Source: Protula sp. h YS-2021
Taxonomy: Eukaryota; Annelida; Polychaeta; Sabellida; Serpulidae
Direction: 5' to 3'
Assembly: GCA_949752745.1 (NCBI GenBank)
Contig: OX457025.1
Coordinates: 50,985,098 to 51,049,097, forward strand
DNA: 64,000 nt
In this document: piece by piece, positions 1 through 10,619 of the stretch
How positions within the stretch are numbered: position 1 is the first letter of the stretch
Layout of the letters: the number at the start of each line of letters is the position of its first letter
Position numbers and translations under genes: made by a program
The notes under the pieces: generated by a model
Seen by the model: only the letters and a program-made list of their open reading frames with translations
Database searches by the model: none
What the model was told of the DNA's origin: nothing

Positions 1-719
1 GGAGTGTCTGTGTGTGTGCATGTGTGTGTGTGTGGCGGGCTGGTTTAGGGGGTTGGGGCTGCGGGGGAGGATGGTGGGCATATATTTCCAGCAGACATGC
101 CTGTTTTCTTATAAGACTACACACTCCATGAACCTTTGCCAGAATCTTTTCCCACTTGACTCTCGTGACGTCAGCTGCTTGGCAACAGTGTCATTATCTC
201 GGTGCCAGTGTTGTTGGCAGTCGCAAAAAGTCAAGTGCTTTCGTTAAAAACGATAATGGAAACGAGACAAAGCCATTACTCAGGGGTCATAAAATCGTAA
301 AACCACAAAGGAAAGGCAACCAGTGACGTGTGAGTGTTGTAGCGTGACGCCACAAGTGAAATGCTGTAAGATTCGAAACAGTCAATGCAAACAAAAATGT
401 GTGAGTGCTTGTGCTTAGTTGCAGGCCGGTAGCGTGCCTTGTATGTGGTGAGGCGTGACCATGTCACTCTGCCTCCTGATTGTTTTGTTTGAGATTCAAG
501 CACTTGTGATAGAGGGGTTCGGCAGACGGCAGACAGTTCCATGAACCTCGTGGTAGAACACTCTGCTAATACGCCACACAGCAAATCATGGTCAGGTCGC
601 CAGTGGTCACTCTTCACAAAGGTCGTTTAGGAAACAGACTAATAATATCTCTTGCGTAATTCGTCACGGAAGTATGAAGACCCCCCCACCCACCTCTTCA
701 CCTTCAAATTTACTGACGG
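1..719. other. Non-coding stretch, no gene seen
   Basis: I see no convincing coding region, RNA gene or mobile-element terminus here. The first 35 bases are a short GT-rich run. The open frames on either strand show no recognisable domain and no compositional bias typical of exons. Confidence 0.5.
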
Positions 720-2590
720 TCAATGTTTAAAAATCTTCAACTCCCACAATTTCGATCGGATTCCTTTCCCATGTTGTATGTTTGTTTACTCAATGTTTTC
801 GTCTTGAAAACTTACTTTTTTTGGGCGATCCACCAAAAATTGACCAAATTGGGGCATTTATTAACCCAGCCGACTTTGTCGGACTGGGTTAGTCGTATCA
901 CAATAGGGGGCTTGAATGTATGTGCGTGTGTATGTATGTTAAAATTTTTCTTTAAAATGCTACTCCTCCTACAGTTTTGCTTCAATCGTTTTAATATTAC
1001 CTAAGAATGTTCCCTGGGTGCTCCCCCACCTGGCTATTGCTTTTTTTGACCATTGACGAAAAACTGACAAAATGGCGGCACTTTTTTGTGCCCGTTTTGA
1101 CCCATTTTTAAACTGCTACTGCTCCTACAGTTTTACTCCAATGGTTTAGATGTTACGCAGGGATGTTCCTCAGGGCGTCGCCTGCCAGGCTATTATTTTT
1201 TTTTGCCATTCGCCAAAAACTGCCGAAATGGCGGAACTTTGAAGTTTGGCAAAATTGGAATAAATGGTAGTAAATAAGTGAATTGTCAAATCATTCATTT
1301 CTCTCAGTTTTTTTTCAAATAGTTATAAAATTTTAATCGAAAGTTTCTTAGGTGCTTCTCCACCTGGATTTTGCTTTTTTTCGCAAATGACAAAAAAAAA
1401 AAAAAAAAAAAAAAAAAATGCCGAAATGGTGGAATTTTAAAAAAATTGTAAAATTGTGTAAATGTCGGTAAATACGCGAGTCGTCAAAACCCAACCTCTC
1501 CGACATCCCTTTTCGGGTAGCTACCACCCGGGAAAACTCGTTTTTGTATATTAAAATTATGAAAACGTTACGTTCAGAAACAAAAGTCTTCTTTTTGTGG
1601 CCTAACAGTGTTCGTTTAAGAGTTTTTCTCTCTTTCCTTGTTTGGTAACTCGGCTGGGTCATGGACATGGACATGGACTTGGACATGCTTGTTTAATTTT
1701 TTGGCGTCGAATTTTCAAAGTGCTTTCTGTCCCACAATTTTTGCTGGATTCCTATCCAAATTTGTCTACGAATGCGCTGTTGGAGGGTATCTCTTGAAAA
1801 GTTATTTTTTTGGCGATTGGCCAAAAATTGCCCAAATGGCGGCATTTTTAGACCAGCCGACTTCATCACATCACTAAAGGGTATTCGTCTGTATGTACGT
1901 ATGTACTTGTATAAACTTTTACTTAAAATGTGTCTTTTCCCACAATTTTGATCGGGCTTCTTTCCAATTTCGAACATTTATTCTCTATGTAGGCATCTCT
2001 TGAAAATTACTTTTTTTTGGCGATCCACTAAAAATTGGCCAAATGCGATGCGTTTTTTTTTGGTCGCCAAATTTTCAAATTGCGTCTTCTGTCACAATTT
2101 TGAGCAGATTTTTTTTTTTTTCAAATTTTTAAGAATGTTCTTATTGTTGTCCTCCCTTGGAAATGTACTTTTTTGGCGATCCGCCAAAAATTGGTAAAAT
2201 AGGCGTCATTTTTAATTTTATGGTTGCCAATTTTCAAAATGCTTCTTTTCACACAATTTTGAGATTTTGTTGAGGTCGGCCTCTATTGCAATTTTATTTT
2301 CTTATGGCGATCCGCCAAAAAGTGGGCAAATGTAGGCATGTTTTAATTTTTGATGTCTAATTTTAAAAATGGTTCTTCTCCCACAATTCCTTGCCGATTT
2401 GGTACAATTGTTTCCTAGATAGGCGTCTCTTGAGAAATTACTGATTTTTTTTTTAATCCGCCAAAAAGTGGCCAAATGGTGGCATCTATAATTTTATGGT
2501 TGCCAAGTTTCAAAATGCTTCTTTTCACACAATTTTGATGAGATTTTCTTTAAATTTTGTCTTTTGGTAGGCCTCTCTTGCAATATTACT
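720..2590. repeat. Tandem repeat family with TTGGCGATCCGCCAA core
   Basis: A unit of roughly 130-170 bp is repeated about ten times in diverged form. Each unit carries in order: a line like TTTTCAAAATGCTTCTTCTC, then CACAATTTTGATCGGATTCC, then a TTCTCTAGGTAGG-like piece, then TTGGCGATCCGCCAAAAATT and GGCCAAATGG. The core TTGGCG-ATC-CGCCAA is a short inverted repeat. The same family recurs at 4680-5160, 41370-42560 and 44640-45640. A poly-A run lies at 1390-1418. Short open frames inside are chance products. Confidence 0.8.
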
Positions 2591-2594
2591 TACT

Positions 2595-3190
2595 TCTGTC
2601 TGTCTGTCCCCATCTATAGTGGTAAGTTTGTACGCGGCATATCTCAGTAACTAATACAATTATTTCATTTCTTTCTTGCACAAAAGCACAGAGGGAGTAC
2701 ATATATTGGAGGTGCGCAAAGCGTGGTTATTTTTAATTTTCACAAAAAAAAAAAGAAAAGAAAAATTGTCAGATTTTTTAAATGTTGTGAAAATGTGCAA
2801 TTGCCCCTATGTATAGTGGTAAGTTTGTACGCGCTAGATCTCAGTCACTATTGAAGGGATTTTTTTTTTTTCTTGCACAGAGAGAGAGCGTGTATTGGAG
2901 GTGTGCAAAGCGTGGTTGTTTTTTATTTTTGTGGAATATTAAAAAATTGCTAGATTTTTGAAATGCTATGAAAATGTGCGATAACCACTTTTTATAGTGG
3001 TAAGTTTGTACGCGCCATTTTTCAGTAACTAATACAGTGATTTCATTTCTTTCTTACATCGAGAGAGAAAATATATTGGAGGTATGCAACGCGTGGTTAT
3101 TTTTGATTTTTCTAAGGAAAATGAAAAATTGCCAGGTTTTTTTAAATGTTATAAAAAATGTGTAATTTCGACTACTTATGAATCACAAGC
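2595..3190. repeat. Three copies of a ~190-bp tandem repeat
   Basis: Three head-to-tail copies begin near 2615, 2812 and 2993. Each contains TAGTGGTAAGTTTGTACGCG, a CTCAGTAACTAATACA-like segment, a short GAGAGA run and TATTGGAGGTGTGCAAAGCG followed by an A/T-rich tail. No coding capacity is evident. It lies between the TTGGCGATC family and an L2-like LINE fragment. Confidence 0.75.
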
Positions 3191-3194
3191 CCAG

Positions 3195-4137
3195 AACCTG
3201 TGTTTTTATTATTATTATTATTAAGATACACTTATTTAGCGCTTATTCTAATAAAAGCTCTAAGCGCTTTACAATACCAAACAAGCAATGATTAAAATAC
3301 ATTAGCAAATAAACATATAAAACAGAACTGCATGACAAATTGATATGACCTACTAGAAATATTGCAGAAATAAATGAGTTTTGAGGTCTCTTTTAAAAAC
3401 TTGAACTGACTTAGATGCTCTAATACTGTAAGGTAATGCATTCCATAAATATGGCACGTACATAGAAAAGCACTTGTGACTGTACTTTGAGTTAAACTTT
3501 GGCACTACTAGAAGTGAGTCATCATCGGAGGATCGCAAACTCCTCGCAGAGCGTACCTTTCAACGATTTCACATAAAAATTCATTGGCGAATCCGTTCAC
3601 ACAGTTGAAACATATAACTAAAACTTTAAATTGTATCCTCAAATAAACAGGTAGCCAGTGTAATGATCTAAGAACTGGGGCCATCGGGGTACGTTTATCT
3701 ACCCCTGTTATCAATCGGGCGGCAGCATATTGCACACATTGAAGTGGGGCAAGAGTGGACTTTGAAGCACCAAGCAAAACACTGTTTGAAAAATCAATCC
3801 ATGATGTTATAACCGCATGTACCAGTGTAGTTACAGACTCAATATCCAAACATCTTCTAATGTGACGTATAGCTCTTATGTAATACATGGCTGTGCGGCA
3901 TTTTGAAGCAACAAATTCATTCACCGTGAGACACGAATAAAAAATAACACCAAGATTTTTAACACTAGTTCTACTAGCAATCTGACAATTTCCAACTGAT
4001 ACCGTTATTGAATTTAAACTTTTTATGCTAAAATTTGAACCGAACAGTAAAATGTCAGTTTTATCATCATTAAGTTTCAAGAAATTTTGAGTCATAAATG
4101 CTTTAATAGCTTTGACACAGTTTTCAAGTATTTCCAT
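3195..4137 (-). mobile_element. 5'-truncated L2/CR1-like LINE, 3' part of ORF2
   Basis: The - strand encodes the end of a non-LTR retrotransposon reverse transcriptase. It starts just after the YADD region (FLKLNDDKTDILLFGS, then VKNLGVIF) and runs through a thumb-like part (LHWLPVYLRIQFKVL) to a C-terminal YVPYLWNALPYSIRAS motif, as in L2/CR1 ORF2 proteins. Two frames carry it: 4137-3508 and 3538-3353, so at least one frameshift exists near 3530. The 3' end contains the TAGCGCTTAT...AGCGCTTTACAA tail typical of L2-type LINEs and their SINEs, and ends in a (TTA)n microsatellite at 3207-3223. Catalytic RT motifs are absent, so it is a dead fragment. Confidence 0.8.
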
Positions 4138-4138
4138 T

Positions 4139-4219
4139 TTACTCGCGTAATCTTTTTGAACTTTTTGAACTCCGTACCTATCGCTTGTCGAGCGAGCATC
4201 ATTCTAACTGAGCTAAACC
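4139..4219 (-). repeat. tRNA-derived SINE head or tRNA pseudogene
   Basis: Read on the - strand this segment starts GGCCGGTTTAGCTCAGTTAG, which matches a tRNA acceptor arm followed by an A box, and continues with an anticodon-arm-like TGCTCGCTCGACAAGCGA and a weak T-arm (GGAGTTCAA in place of GGTTCGA). It directly abuts the L2-like fragment in the same orientation, an arrangement expected for a tRNA/L2 composite SINE. The degenerate B box argues against a working tRNA gene. Confidence 0.5.
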
Positions 4220-4299
4220 GGCCAAGTGCAAATGTCAGCTTTGAAATGTGCTCTCATTAGCTGTTGATCGATATTGATCGAGAGCAGCAGAGCCTGCAG

Positions 4300-4679
4300 T
4301 TGGATGATTCTGTTGTATAAGGCGGATATCTCAAGTTTAGGTAGACAGATTTCAACCAAAATTGGTAGGTAGAATGACGGTCAAAGGCACTTGATCTGAT
4401 TAGGTTTTGGTGACGTTGGGTCAAAGGTAAGGGTAATGTGTTTTAAGGTCACTGAAACTTTTAAATTTCTCTTGGGGACACAATATCTCAGGTTGTGCGT
4501 CATGTGTACGCTGTTGTGGACATGATATGTCAAGTTCAGCTGGACGGATTACAACTACAAATTGGGGTTGGGAAGCTAAGAATCTTGACCTGGTTAGGTT
4601 TTGGTGTCCTTGGGTAAAAGGTCAAGGTCACTCTGATCTATTTTATTTCAAAAACGGAGGTGCGGCAGGTGACTTAACC
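4300..4679. repeat. Dispersed repeat with TCAAGGTCAC motif, two copies
   Basis: Two similar copies (about 4320-4470 and 4510-4640) share a pattern of ATATCTCAAGTT, GGACGGATT-like, GACCTGGTTAGGTTTTGGTG and TCAAAGGTCAAGGTCAC-like elements. This type of repeat is common in invertebrate, notably molluscan, genomes as I recall. No gene is seen. Confidence 0.5.
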
Positions 4680-5160
4680 AGTTCACTGGTATACCTGTTT
4701 TCACAATGGTTCTTCTCCCACAATTTTGATCGGATTCCTTTCCAATTTTTTACAATTATTTTTTAATTTTTTTGTTTAATTTTCAAAATGCTTCTTCTCC
4801 CATAATTTTCATGGAATTCTTTTCCAATTTTGTACAATTATTCTCTAGCTAGCGTCTCTTGAAAAATAACTCTTTTTTTAGACGACCATCCACAAATTGG
4901 CCAAAAGGGAGCAGTTATAATTTTTTGATTGCCAATTTTCAAAATGATTCTTCTCGAACAACTTTTGCACGAATTTTCTGTAGGTAAATAGGTGAATTGG
5001 CTAAACAGGGGGCATTTTTAAAAAATTTTTGTCGTTTAATTTTGAATGTGCTTCTCCCACAGTTTTGCTTGAATTCTTTTCCAATTTTGTACGATTCTTC
5101 TCCAGGTAGGCTCCTCTTGAAAAATTGCTTTTGTAGCGGTGCGCCAAAAATTGGAAGTTG
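4680..5160. repeat. TTGGCGATC-family repeats, second cluster
   Basis: About three diverged copies of the unit seen at 720-2590, recognisable by TTCTCCCACAATTTTGATCG, TTCTCTAGCTAG and ATTGGCCAAAAGGG. The cluster runs directly into a short 51-bp satellite array. Confidence 0.7.
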
Positions 5161-5400
5161 AATAAACATGCGGATTCGTCCGAAATGCGGACCGCACATC
5201 GACGCAAGTTAAATAAACATTCGCAATGGTCCAAAATGCGAACCGGTCTAACATAAGAAACGCTCATCAACGGAAGTGAAATAAACATGCGCAGTGGTCC
5301 GAAATGTGAACAGAGCATTGGGGCAAGTTAAATAAACATGGGCATGGATCCAAAATGCAAACCGCACATCAAGGCAAGTTAAACAAGTAAGTATTTGTGA
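5160..5400 (-). repeat. 51-bp satellite, short array
   Basis: About four and a half copies of a 51-bp unit in reverse orientation relative to the large array at 6495-8440. Typical landmarks are GCACATCGACGCAAGTTAAA, TAAACATGCGCA and TGGTCCGAAATGCG. Confidence 0.85.
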
Positions 5401-5714
5401 AACATACGCAGGCCCCAACCGTCCCCCCCCCCCCCAAATTCATAGGGGTATAAAGCGATGACTGACAGACGGGCGGACAGACACCCCAGACCTATAGGCC
5501 CCAGTCCGAAGGGTTGGGGCCTAATTATGACGCACAGGTTTTATGGTCAGATAACAATTTTTTACTGAGAAAAATGTGTGTGTTCTTGAGATCAGGATAC
5601 CGAATCCCTCATTATCGCCGACAACAAAAACAAATCCACAGTTGCAAAATCACGCTTTACTCTGGTTTGGGAGTTTCGCTGAGGTCGAAAATAATGCGTC
5701 AGGGTACTTCTCAG
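5401..5714. other. Low-complexity spacer
   Basis: A poly-C run at 5421-5434 is followed by a GACAGACGGGCGGACAGACA stretch and ACACCCCAGACCTATAGGCC, a motif that also occurs near 8990-9015. No gene or RNA is supported. Confidence 0.5.
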
Positions 5715-6240
5715 TGTGCTTTTAAAGAACAAAAATGGCCAAAAGGCACATCTTTTTTGGCCAATTTGGCCAAGATCACGTGACCGAATATGGCCAAAAT
5801 GGCCAAAAGGCACACCTACAAGTCGGGACCTTTCAAATGAGCCCAACATCAAGTCTCTAGGCCTCTGCGTTCTCGAGATATCGCCTGTACAAACACAAGT
5901 CGATTTTTGCGTTTTTTGGCCAATTTGGCCAAGATCACGTGACCGAATTCGGCCAAAATGTCTTTCAAATGAGCCAAATCTCAAGTCTCTAGGCCTCTGC
6001 GTTCTCGAGATATCGCCTGTACAAACACAAGTCGATTTTTTGTGTTTTTGGCCAATTTGGCCAAGAGCACGTGATCGAATTTGGCCAAAATGGCCAAAAG
6101 GCACATCTACAAGTCGAGACCTTTCAAATGAGCCCAACATCAAGTCTCTAGGCCTCTGCGTTCTCGAGATATCGCTTGTACAAAAAAGCGATGACGGACA
6201 GACAGACAGACGGACGGACGGACAGGCCAACGAGAGGTAG
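5715..6240. repeat. ~160-bp tandem repeat with GGCCAATTTGGCCAAGATCA
   Basis: Three main copies begin near 5830, 5962 and 6121 with CTTTCAAATGAGCCCAACAT, continue through CAAGTCTCTAGGCCTCTGCG and TTCTCGAGATATCGC, and end in GGCCAATTTGGCCAAGATCA plus CGTGACCGAAT. The second copy lacks about 27 bp. The array ends in a (GACGGACA)n microsatellite at 6192-6233. Long overlapping frames on both strands come from the repetition and are not genes. Confidence 0.85.
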
Positions 6241-6494
6241 CTTATGTGGTGGCTGCATTATGTGGTAGCATTTGATATGCCTGAAATGCATTTAAGTGGT
6301 AGGTCACGGACAAGATTATTTGAGAATAAAAAATACTTATGTGGTGGTTTATATTTGCCCGTGCCCTTGTGTGGTTCCCAGCAGGCGTCATGTCAATGTC
6401 AATAGTGTTTATGCTTTGTGTGTGTCATTTGTAAATAAACGGAATTATATATGTGGCACTTTACTGTATAAAGATATTTTACAACTTATCTTTC

Positions 6495-8440
6495 ACAACT
6501 GCGCATATTTATTTAACTTGCGTTGATGCGTGGTGCTTATTTTAGACCAGTGCGCATGTTTATTTAACTTGCGTTAATGCATGGTGCTTATTTTAGACCA
6601 GTGCGCATGTTTATTTAACTTGTGTTAATGCGTGGTTCGCCTTTGGAAAAACTGCGCATATTTTTTTAACTTGCGTTAATGCGCGGTTCACATTTCGGAT
6701 CACGGCGCATGTCAACTTAACTTGCGTCGATGTGCGGTTCACATTTCGAACCAGCGCGCATGTTTGGTTAACGTGCACTGATGCGCGGTTTGTATTTCGG
6801 ACCACTGCGTATATCTATTTAACTTGCGTCAAAGCGTGGTTCGCATTTCGAACCAGTGCGCATGTTTATGCCACTTACGTTGATGCGCGATTCACAATTC
6901 GGACCAGTGCGCATGATTACGTAACTTGCGTCGATGCGTGGTTTTTTTCCGACCAGTGCATATATTTAACGTGCGTTAATGCGTGGTGCTTATTTAGGAA
7001 ACTGCGCATGTCTATTCAACTTGCGTCGATGCATGGTTCTTTTGTCGGACCAGTGCGCATGTTTATTTATCTGACGTCGATGCGCGGTTCGCATTTCGGA
7101 CTAGTGCGCAGGTTTGTTTAGCTTGCGTTGATGCGAGATTCACATTTTGGACCAGTGCGCATGTTTCTTTTATTTGCGTTGATGCACGGTTCTTATTTTA
7201 GACGAATGCGCATGTTTATTTAACTTGCGTTGATGCGCGGTTCACATTTCGGACCAGTGCGCATGTTTGGTTAATGTGCACTGATGCGCGGTTCAAATTT
7301 CGGACCAGTGCGCATATTTATTAAATTTGCGTCGATGCAGTGCGCATGTTTATTCAACTTCGCTGATGAGCATTTCGCATTTCGGACTAGTGCGCATGTT
7401 CATTTCGCTTGCGTTGGTGCGTGATTCACATTTCGGACAACTGCGCATGTTTATTTCACTTGCGTTAATGCGCGGTTCGCATTTGCAACCAGTGCGCATG
7501 TTTGTTTAACTTGCGTTGATGCGCGGTTCACATTTCGGACCAGTGCGCATGATTACTTAACTTGCATCGATGCGTGGTTCTTTGTTCGGACCAGTGCATA
7601 TATTTATTAAACTTGCGTCGATGCGCGGTTCGCATTTCGAACCGGTGCGTATGTTTATTTACCTTGCGTCCATGTCCGGTTGCGCATTTCGAACCAGTGC
7701 GCATGTTTATTCAACTTCCGTTGATGAGCGGTTGGCATTTCGGACTAGTGCGCATGTTCATTTAGCTTGCGTTGATGCGCGTTTCTTATTTTAGACCAGT
7801 GCACATGTTTATTTAACTTGCGTTGATGCCCGGTTCGCATTTCGGACCAGTGCGCATGTTTATTTCACTCGCATTAATGCGCGGTTCGCATTTGCAACCA
7901 GTGCGCATGTTTGTTTAACTTGCGTTGATGCGCAGTTCACATTCGGACCAGTGCGCATGATTACTTGACTTGCATCGATGCGTGGTTCTTTGTTCGGACC
8001 AGTGCACATATTTATTTAACTTGCGTCGATGCGTGGTTCGCATTTCGAACCAGTGCGCATGTTTATTTACCTTGCGTCCATGTCCCGTTTCGCATTTCGA
8101 ACCAGTGCGCATGTTTATTCGACTTCCGTTGGTGCGTGGTTCACATTTCGGACAACTGCGCATGTTTATTCAGCTTGCGTTGATGCGCGTTTCTTATTTT
8201 AGACCAGTGCACATGTTTATTTAACTTGCGTTGATGCCCGGTTCGCATTTCGGACCAGTGCGCATGTTAATTTCACTCGCGTTAATGCGCGATTCGCATT
8301 TGGAACCAGTGCGCATGTTTGTTTAACTTGCGCTGATGCGCGGTTTTCATTTCGGATCACGGCGCATGTTAACTTAAATTGCGTCGATGCGCGGTTCATA
8401 TTTCGGACCAGTGTGCATGTTTAATTAAATAACAACCACA
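6495..8440 (+). repeat. Large array of the 51-bp satellite
   Basis: Roughly 38 tandem copies of a 51-bp unit. The consensus contains TTAACTTGCGTTGATGCGCG, then GTTCGCATTTCGGACCAGTG and CGCATGTTTAT. Divergence between copies is about 10-20 percent by eye and some units are truncated (for instance near 7321-7370). Because 51 is a multiple of three, open frames of 60-130 codons appear on both strands with a repeating CVDARFVFRTSAHVYLT-like peptide; I regard these as shadows. The same satellite occurs at 5160-5400, 42910-43260, 48605-48997, 57870-59520, 59970-60075 and 62880-63130. Confidence 0.95.
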
Positions 8441-9637
8441 TATTAACACAAATTAAATAAACGGAGAAAACTGTAGGATAAGATTCATTTTGAGGCATTT
8501 TCTTCAAAAATTTCCCCTAAAATCAAAATTCAAGCACAAGCCATGCCCGACCCATCTAGGGCTGCCTCATACTAGATACCAAAAATAAATGAAATCGGAT
8601 AAAAACTGTAGGCGGAAACGCACTTTGAAGTTTATGCTTAAAAAAATCCCCAAAAATACAAACATTGTCCGCAGTGGGTGTATTCTTAAGATTCTCCCCA
8701 CCCCACAGCGGGATTTAAACAAATGCTGCTCTCCTTATTTGCTTTAGAAATTAGCTTTATAGTTGCATTATTTTCCAACAGATGGTGTTACAGGACAGTT
8801 GATCAACGGACTTTGACGGACTCCCTTATGTGGTTTGTTTTGTGCTCAATGGGTGCTTATGTGGCTACCTCATAGGAACCACCACATAAGGAAGAAAAAC
8901 CACATAAGCGACGGATGTACCGAAAATCCACCACATAGCATAATCATTGTGGGCACGGACGGACAGAAGAAGAGACGGACAGACGGACAGACAGACACCC
9001 CAAGTCTATAGGCCCCCTCCCCAGCCATGAACCAAATTTTGGCATTTGACCAAAATTGACCAAATGACGGACTTTGAAAATTTTGGTGATTTTTTTTCTT
9101 CAAAATGCATCTCTTCCTATAGTTCTTTTCGGAACTTCTTGAAATTACACTTGTTGAATCTCTATTGAAATCTCTACTGGAAAATGTTTTACATATATCT
9201 ACAATATATGTGGGGCAGTGGTTGAATCTAACATATCTTTGTCGCCCTTCTTTTCTCCTCCATTTTCTTCTCTCCGTAATTTAGGCAATGTAGGGTTTTC
9301 ATTTTTTTTTGGTTTTACTAACATCCAGTGACATTATGTGTTACTCGAGGGATCCTGCCTCACTGAGGCTCTAGTTTTGAGTCATCAGTGTGAAAATATT
9401 GACTTTTTAGGTTATTAGTTTCGTATCTGGTCAATGATATATTCATGTTGACTCGAAAAAAAAATCATTATATGCTGTGTTACATGACTTAATGTTTCGT
9501 TTACACTTAACTGCAATATCTGTCGGCTTTTGCGCTCCGGTAAAAAGTGGAAAAATACTGACTTGGGAATCGACCAGTTAGTGCACAGCAGTCTCGTTCG
9601 ACTCGTTTAGTCTCGTTTGACTTCTTTGACCGTTGAC
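8441..9637. other. Non-coding stretch upstream of POLQ exon
   Basis: No earlier POLQ exon or other gene could be recognised. The stretch holds A/T-rich sequence, a GGACGGACAGA-type microsatellite at 8955-8994 followed by CACCCCAAGTCTATAGGCCC, and diverged scraps of the TTGGCGATC family around 9030-9120. Confidence 0.5.
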
Positions 9638-9972
9638 AGGTCATGCTGCAGGACATTCATATGTTCACTTCATGCGTTGACTGTTGAGCGTGTGTGTTGA
9701 CTTCATGCGTTGATTGTTGAACACGTGTGTTGACAGGGCATGCTGCGGGACGCGCATGTGTTGACTGTGGAGCGCGTTTGTTGACTTCATGCCTTCCTGC
9801 CATGATTTCAACACGTGTGTTGACAGGGCACGCTGCAGGACGCGCATGTGTTGACTGTTGAGCGCGTTTGTTAACTTCATGCCTTCCTGCCATGATTTCA
9901 ACACGTGTGTTGACAGAGCATGCTGTGGGGGCGCATGTGTTAACTTCATGTATTGTGTACATGTGTTGGTAG
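9638..9972 (+). repeat. 90-bp minisatellite iterating the POLQ 3' splice junction
   Basis: Tandem copies with an exact 90-bp spacing (starts near 9731, 9821 and 9911, with a diverged copy at 9638) carry TGACAGGGCATGCTGCAGGA or close variants. The same string straddles the true intron-exon boundary at 9971-9990 (GGTAGGGCATGCTGCAGGAC). Between them lie CATGCCTTCCTGCCATGATT and ACACGTGTGT. Each copy therefore holds an AG plus the first bases of the exon and could act as a decoy acceptor. Confidence 0.85.
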
Positions 9973-10129
9973 GGCATGCTGCAGGACGCGGGCGTGCGCG
10001 TAGACGGTTTCATGGGCGCTCAGAACGCGAGCGGGGGCTTCAGCGCCGTGGATGTGGCCGTGTGCACGATCGAGAAAGCCAACAGCCTCGTGAATCGCCT
10101 GCTTGAGGAGGGAGGGATTGATAGATTGG
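9973..10129 (+). CDS. POLQ: POLQ exon, helicase domain (partial gene)
   Basis: Reading from 9973 in frame with 9976, the exon encodes MLQDAGVRVDGFMGAQN, then FSAVDVAVCTIEKANSLV and NRLLEEGGIDRL. This matches the superfamily 2 helicase domain of DNA polymerase theta (the GYMGS and [20 protein letters not shown] region, motif Ib area). Polymerase theta joins double-strand breaks by microhomology-mediated end joining in the nucleus. The exon ends with a split G codon at 10129 followed by a consensus donor GGTAAGA, so it is phase 1. The acceptor could be GGTAG at 9972 (used here) or GCTGCAG at 9984; both keep the frame. The next exon is found 31 kb downstream. HELQ was considered, but its sequence differs in this region. 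Confidence 0.9.
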
Positions 10130-10365
10130 GTAAGACTCCAGAGCGAAGTGGGGGGGGGGGCAGTGGGGGAGGCATTGACAGACTGGGTAAGGTTGCAGAG
10201 TGGAGTGGGGGTAGCGGAAGTGGGGAGATACCGACAGAAAGGCTACAAAACGGGGAAGGGTGAGGAATCGCACGGACTGAGTAAGAATACAGAGGGTATC
10301 GACGGAATTAGAAGATAACAGGGGGTGGGGGCGGGCACTGGGTAAGGTTGCGTGGGGGGTAGGAT
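10130..10365 (+). repeat. Minisatellite iterating the POLQ 5' splice junction
   Basis: After the true donor (GATAGATTGGGTAAGACTCC at 10120-10139) similar strings recur: ATTGACAGACTGGGTAAGGT with GT at 10187, GCACGGACTGAGTAAGAATA with GT at 10281, CACTGGGTAAGGTTGCG with GT at 10342, and GGCCGAGTAAGACTGCAGG with GT at 10553. The units also share CAGAGTGGAGTGGGGG-like filler. Each copy preserves a donor-like GTAAG. This mirrors the array on the upstream side of the same exon. Confidence 0.75.
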
Positions 10366-10376
10366 TAAAGGCTACG

Positions 10377-10378
<2 letters not shown>

Positions 10379-10453
<75 letters not shown>
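10379..10453. repeat. (GA)n microsatellite
   Basis: About 75 bp of uninterrupted GA dinucleotides just downstream of the POLQ donor array. Confidence 0.98.
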
Positions 10454-10456
<3 letters not shown>

Positions 10457-10619
10457 TATGGAGCTCAGGAGCATCGAGAATCTGAGCAGTGCCGCAGCTG
10501 TAGTTGACATCAGGGGTGCGTGGGGAAGGGGGGTTGGGGTTGGGGTGGCCGAGTAAGACTGCAGGTGAGGGGATAAGGTTGGGGACTAGAAATGGTAGCT
10601 GGAGGCAAAGTCAGACCAG

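Noticed and set aside
4139..4219. Functional tRNA gene
   Set aside because: The B box and T arm are degenerate and the sequence is fused to a LINE fragment.
5592..6240. Two overlapping frames of 212 and 174 codons on opposite strands
   Set aside because: They lie in a ~160-bp tandem repeat and end in a GACGGACA microsatellite; no recognisable protein.
6611..8399. Many 60-130 codon frames with VDARFVFRTSAHVYLTC-like peptides
   Set aside because: By-product of the 51-bp satellite period; also present on the opposite strand and at every other array.
6495..8440. CRISPR-like regular repeats
   Set aside because: Units are contiguous with no unique spacers, and the genome is eukaryotic.
1..9637. 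Upstream POLQ exon with the Walker A region
   Set aside because: I searched by eye for a GKT-type motif and a FVSVAKEK-like stretch and found none on +; it probably lies outside the window.
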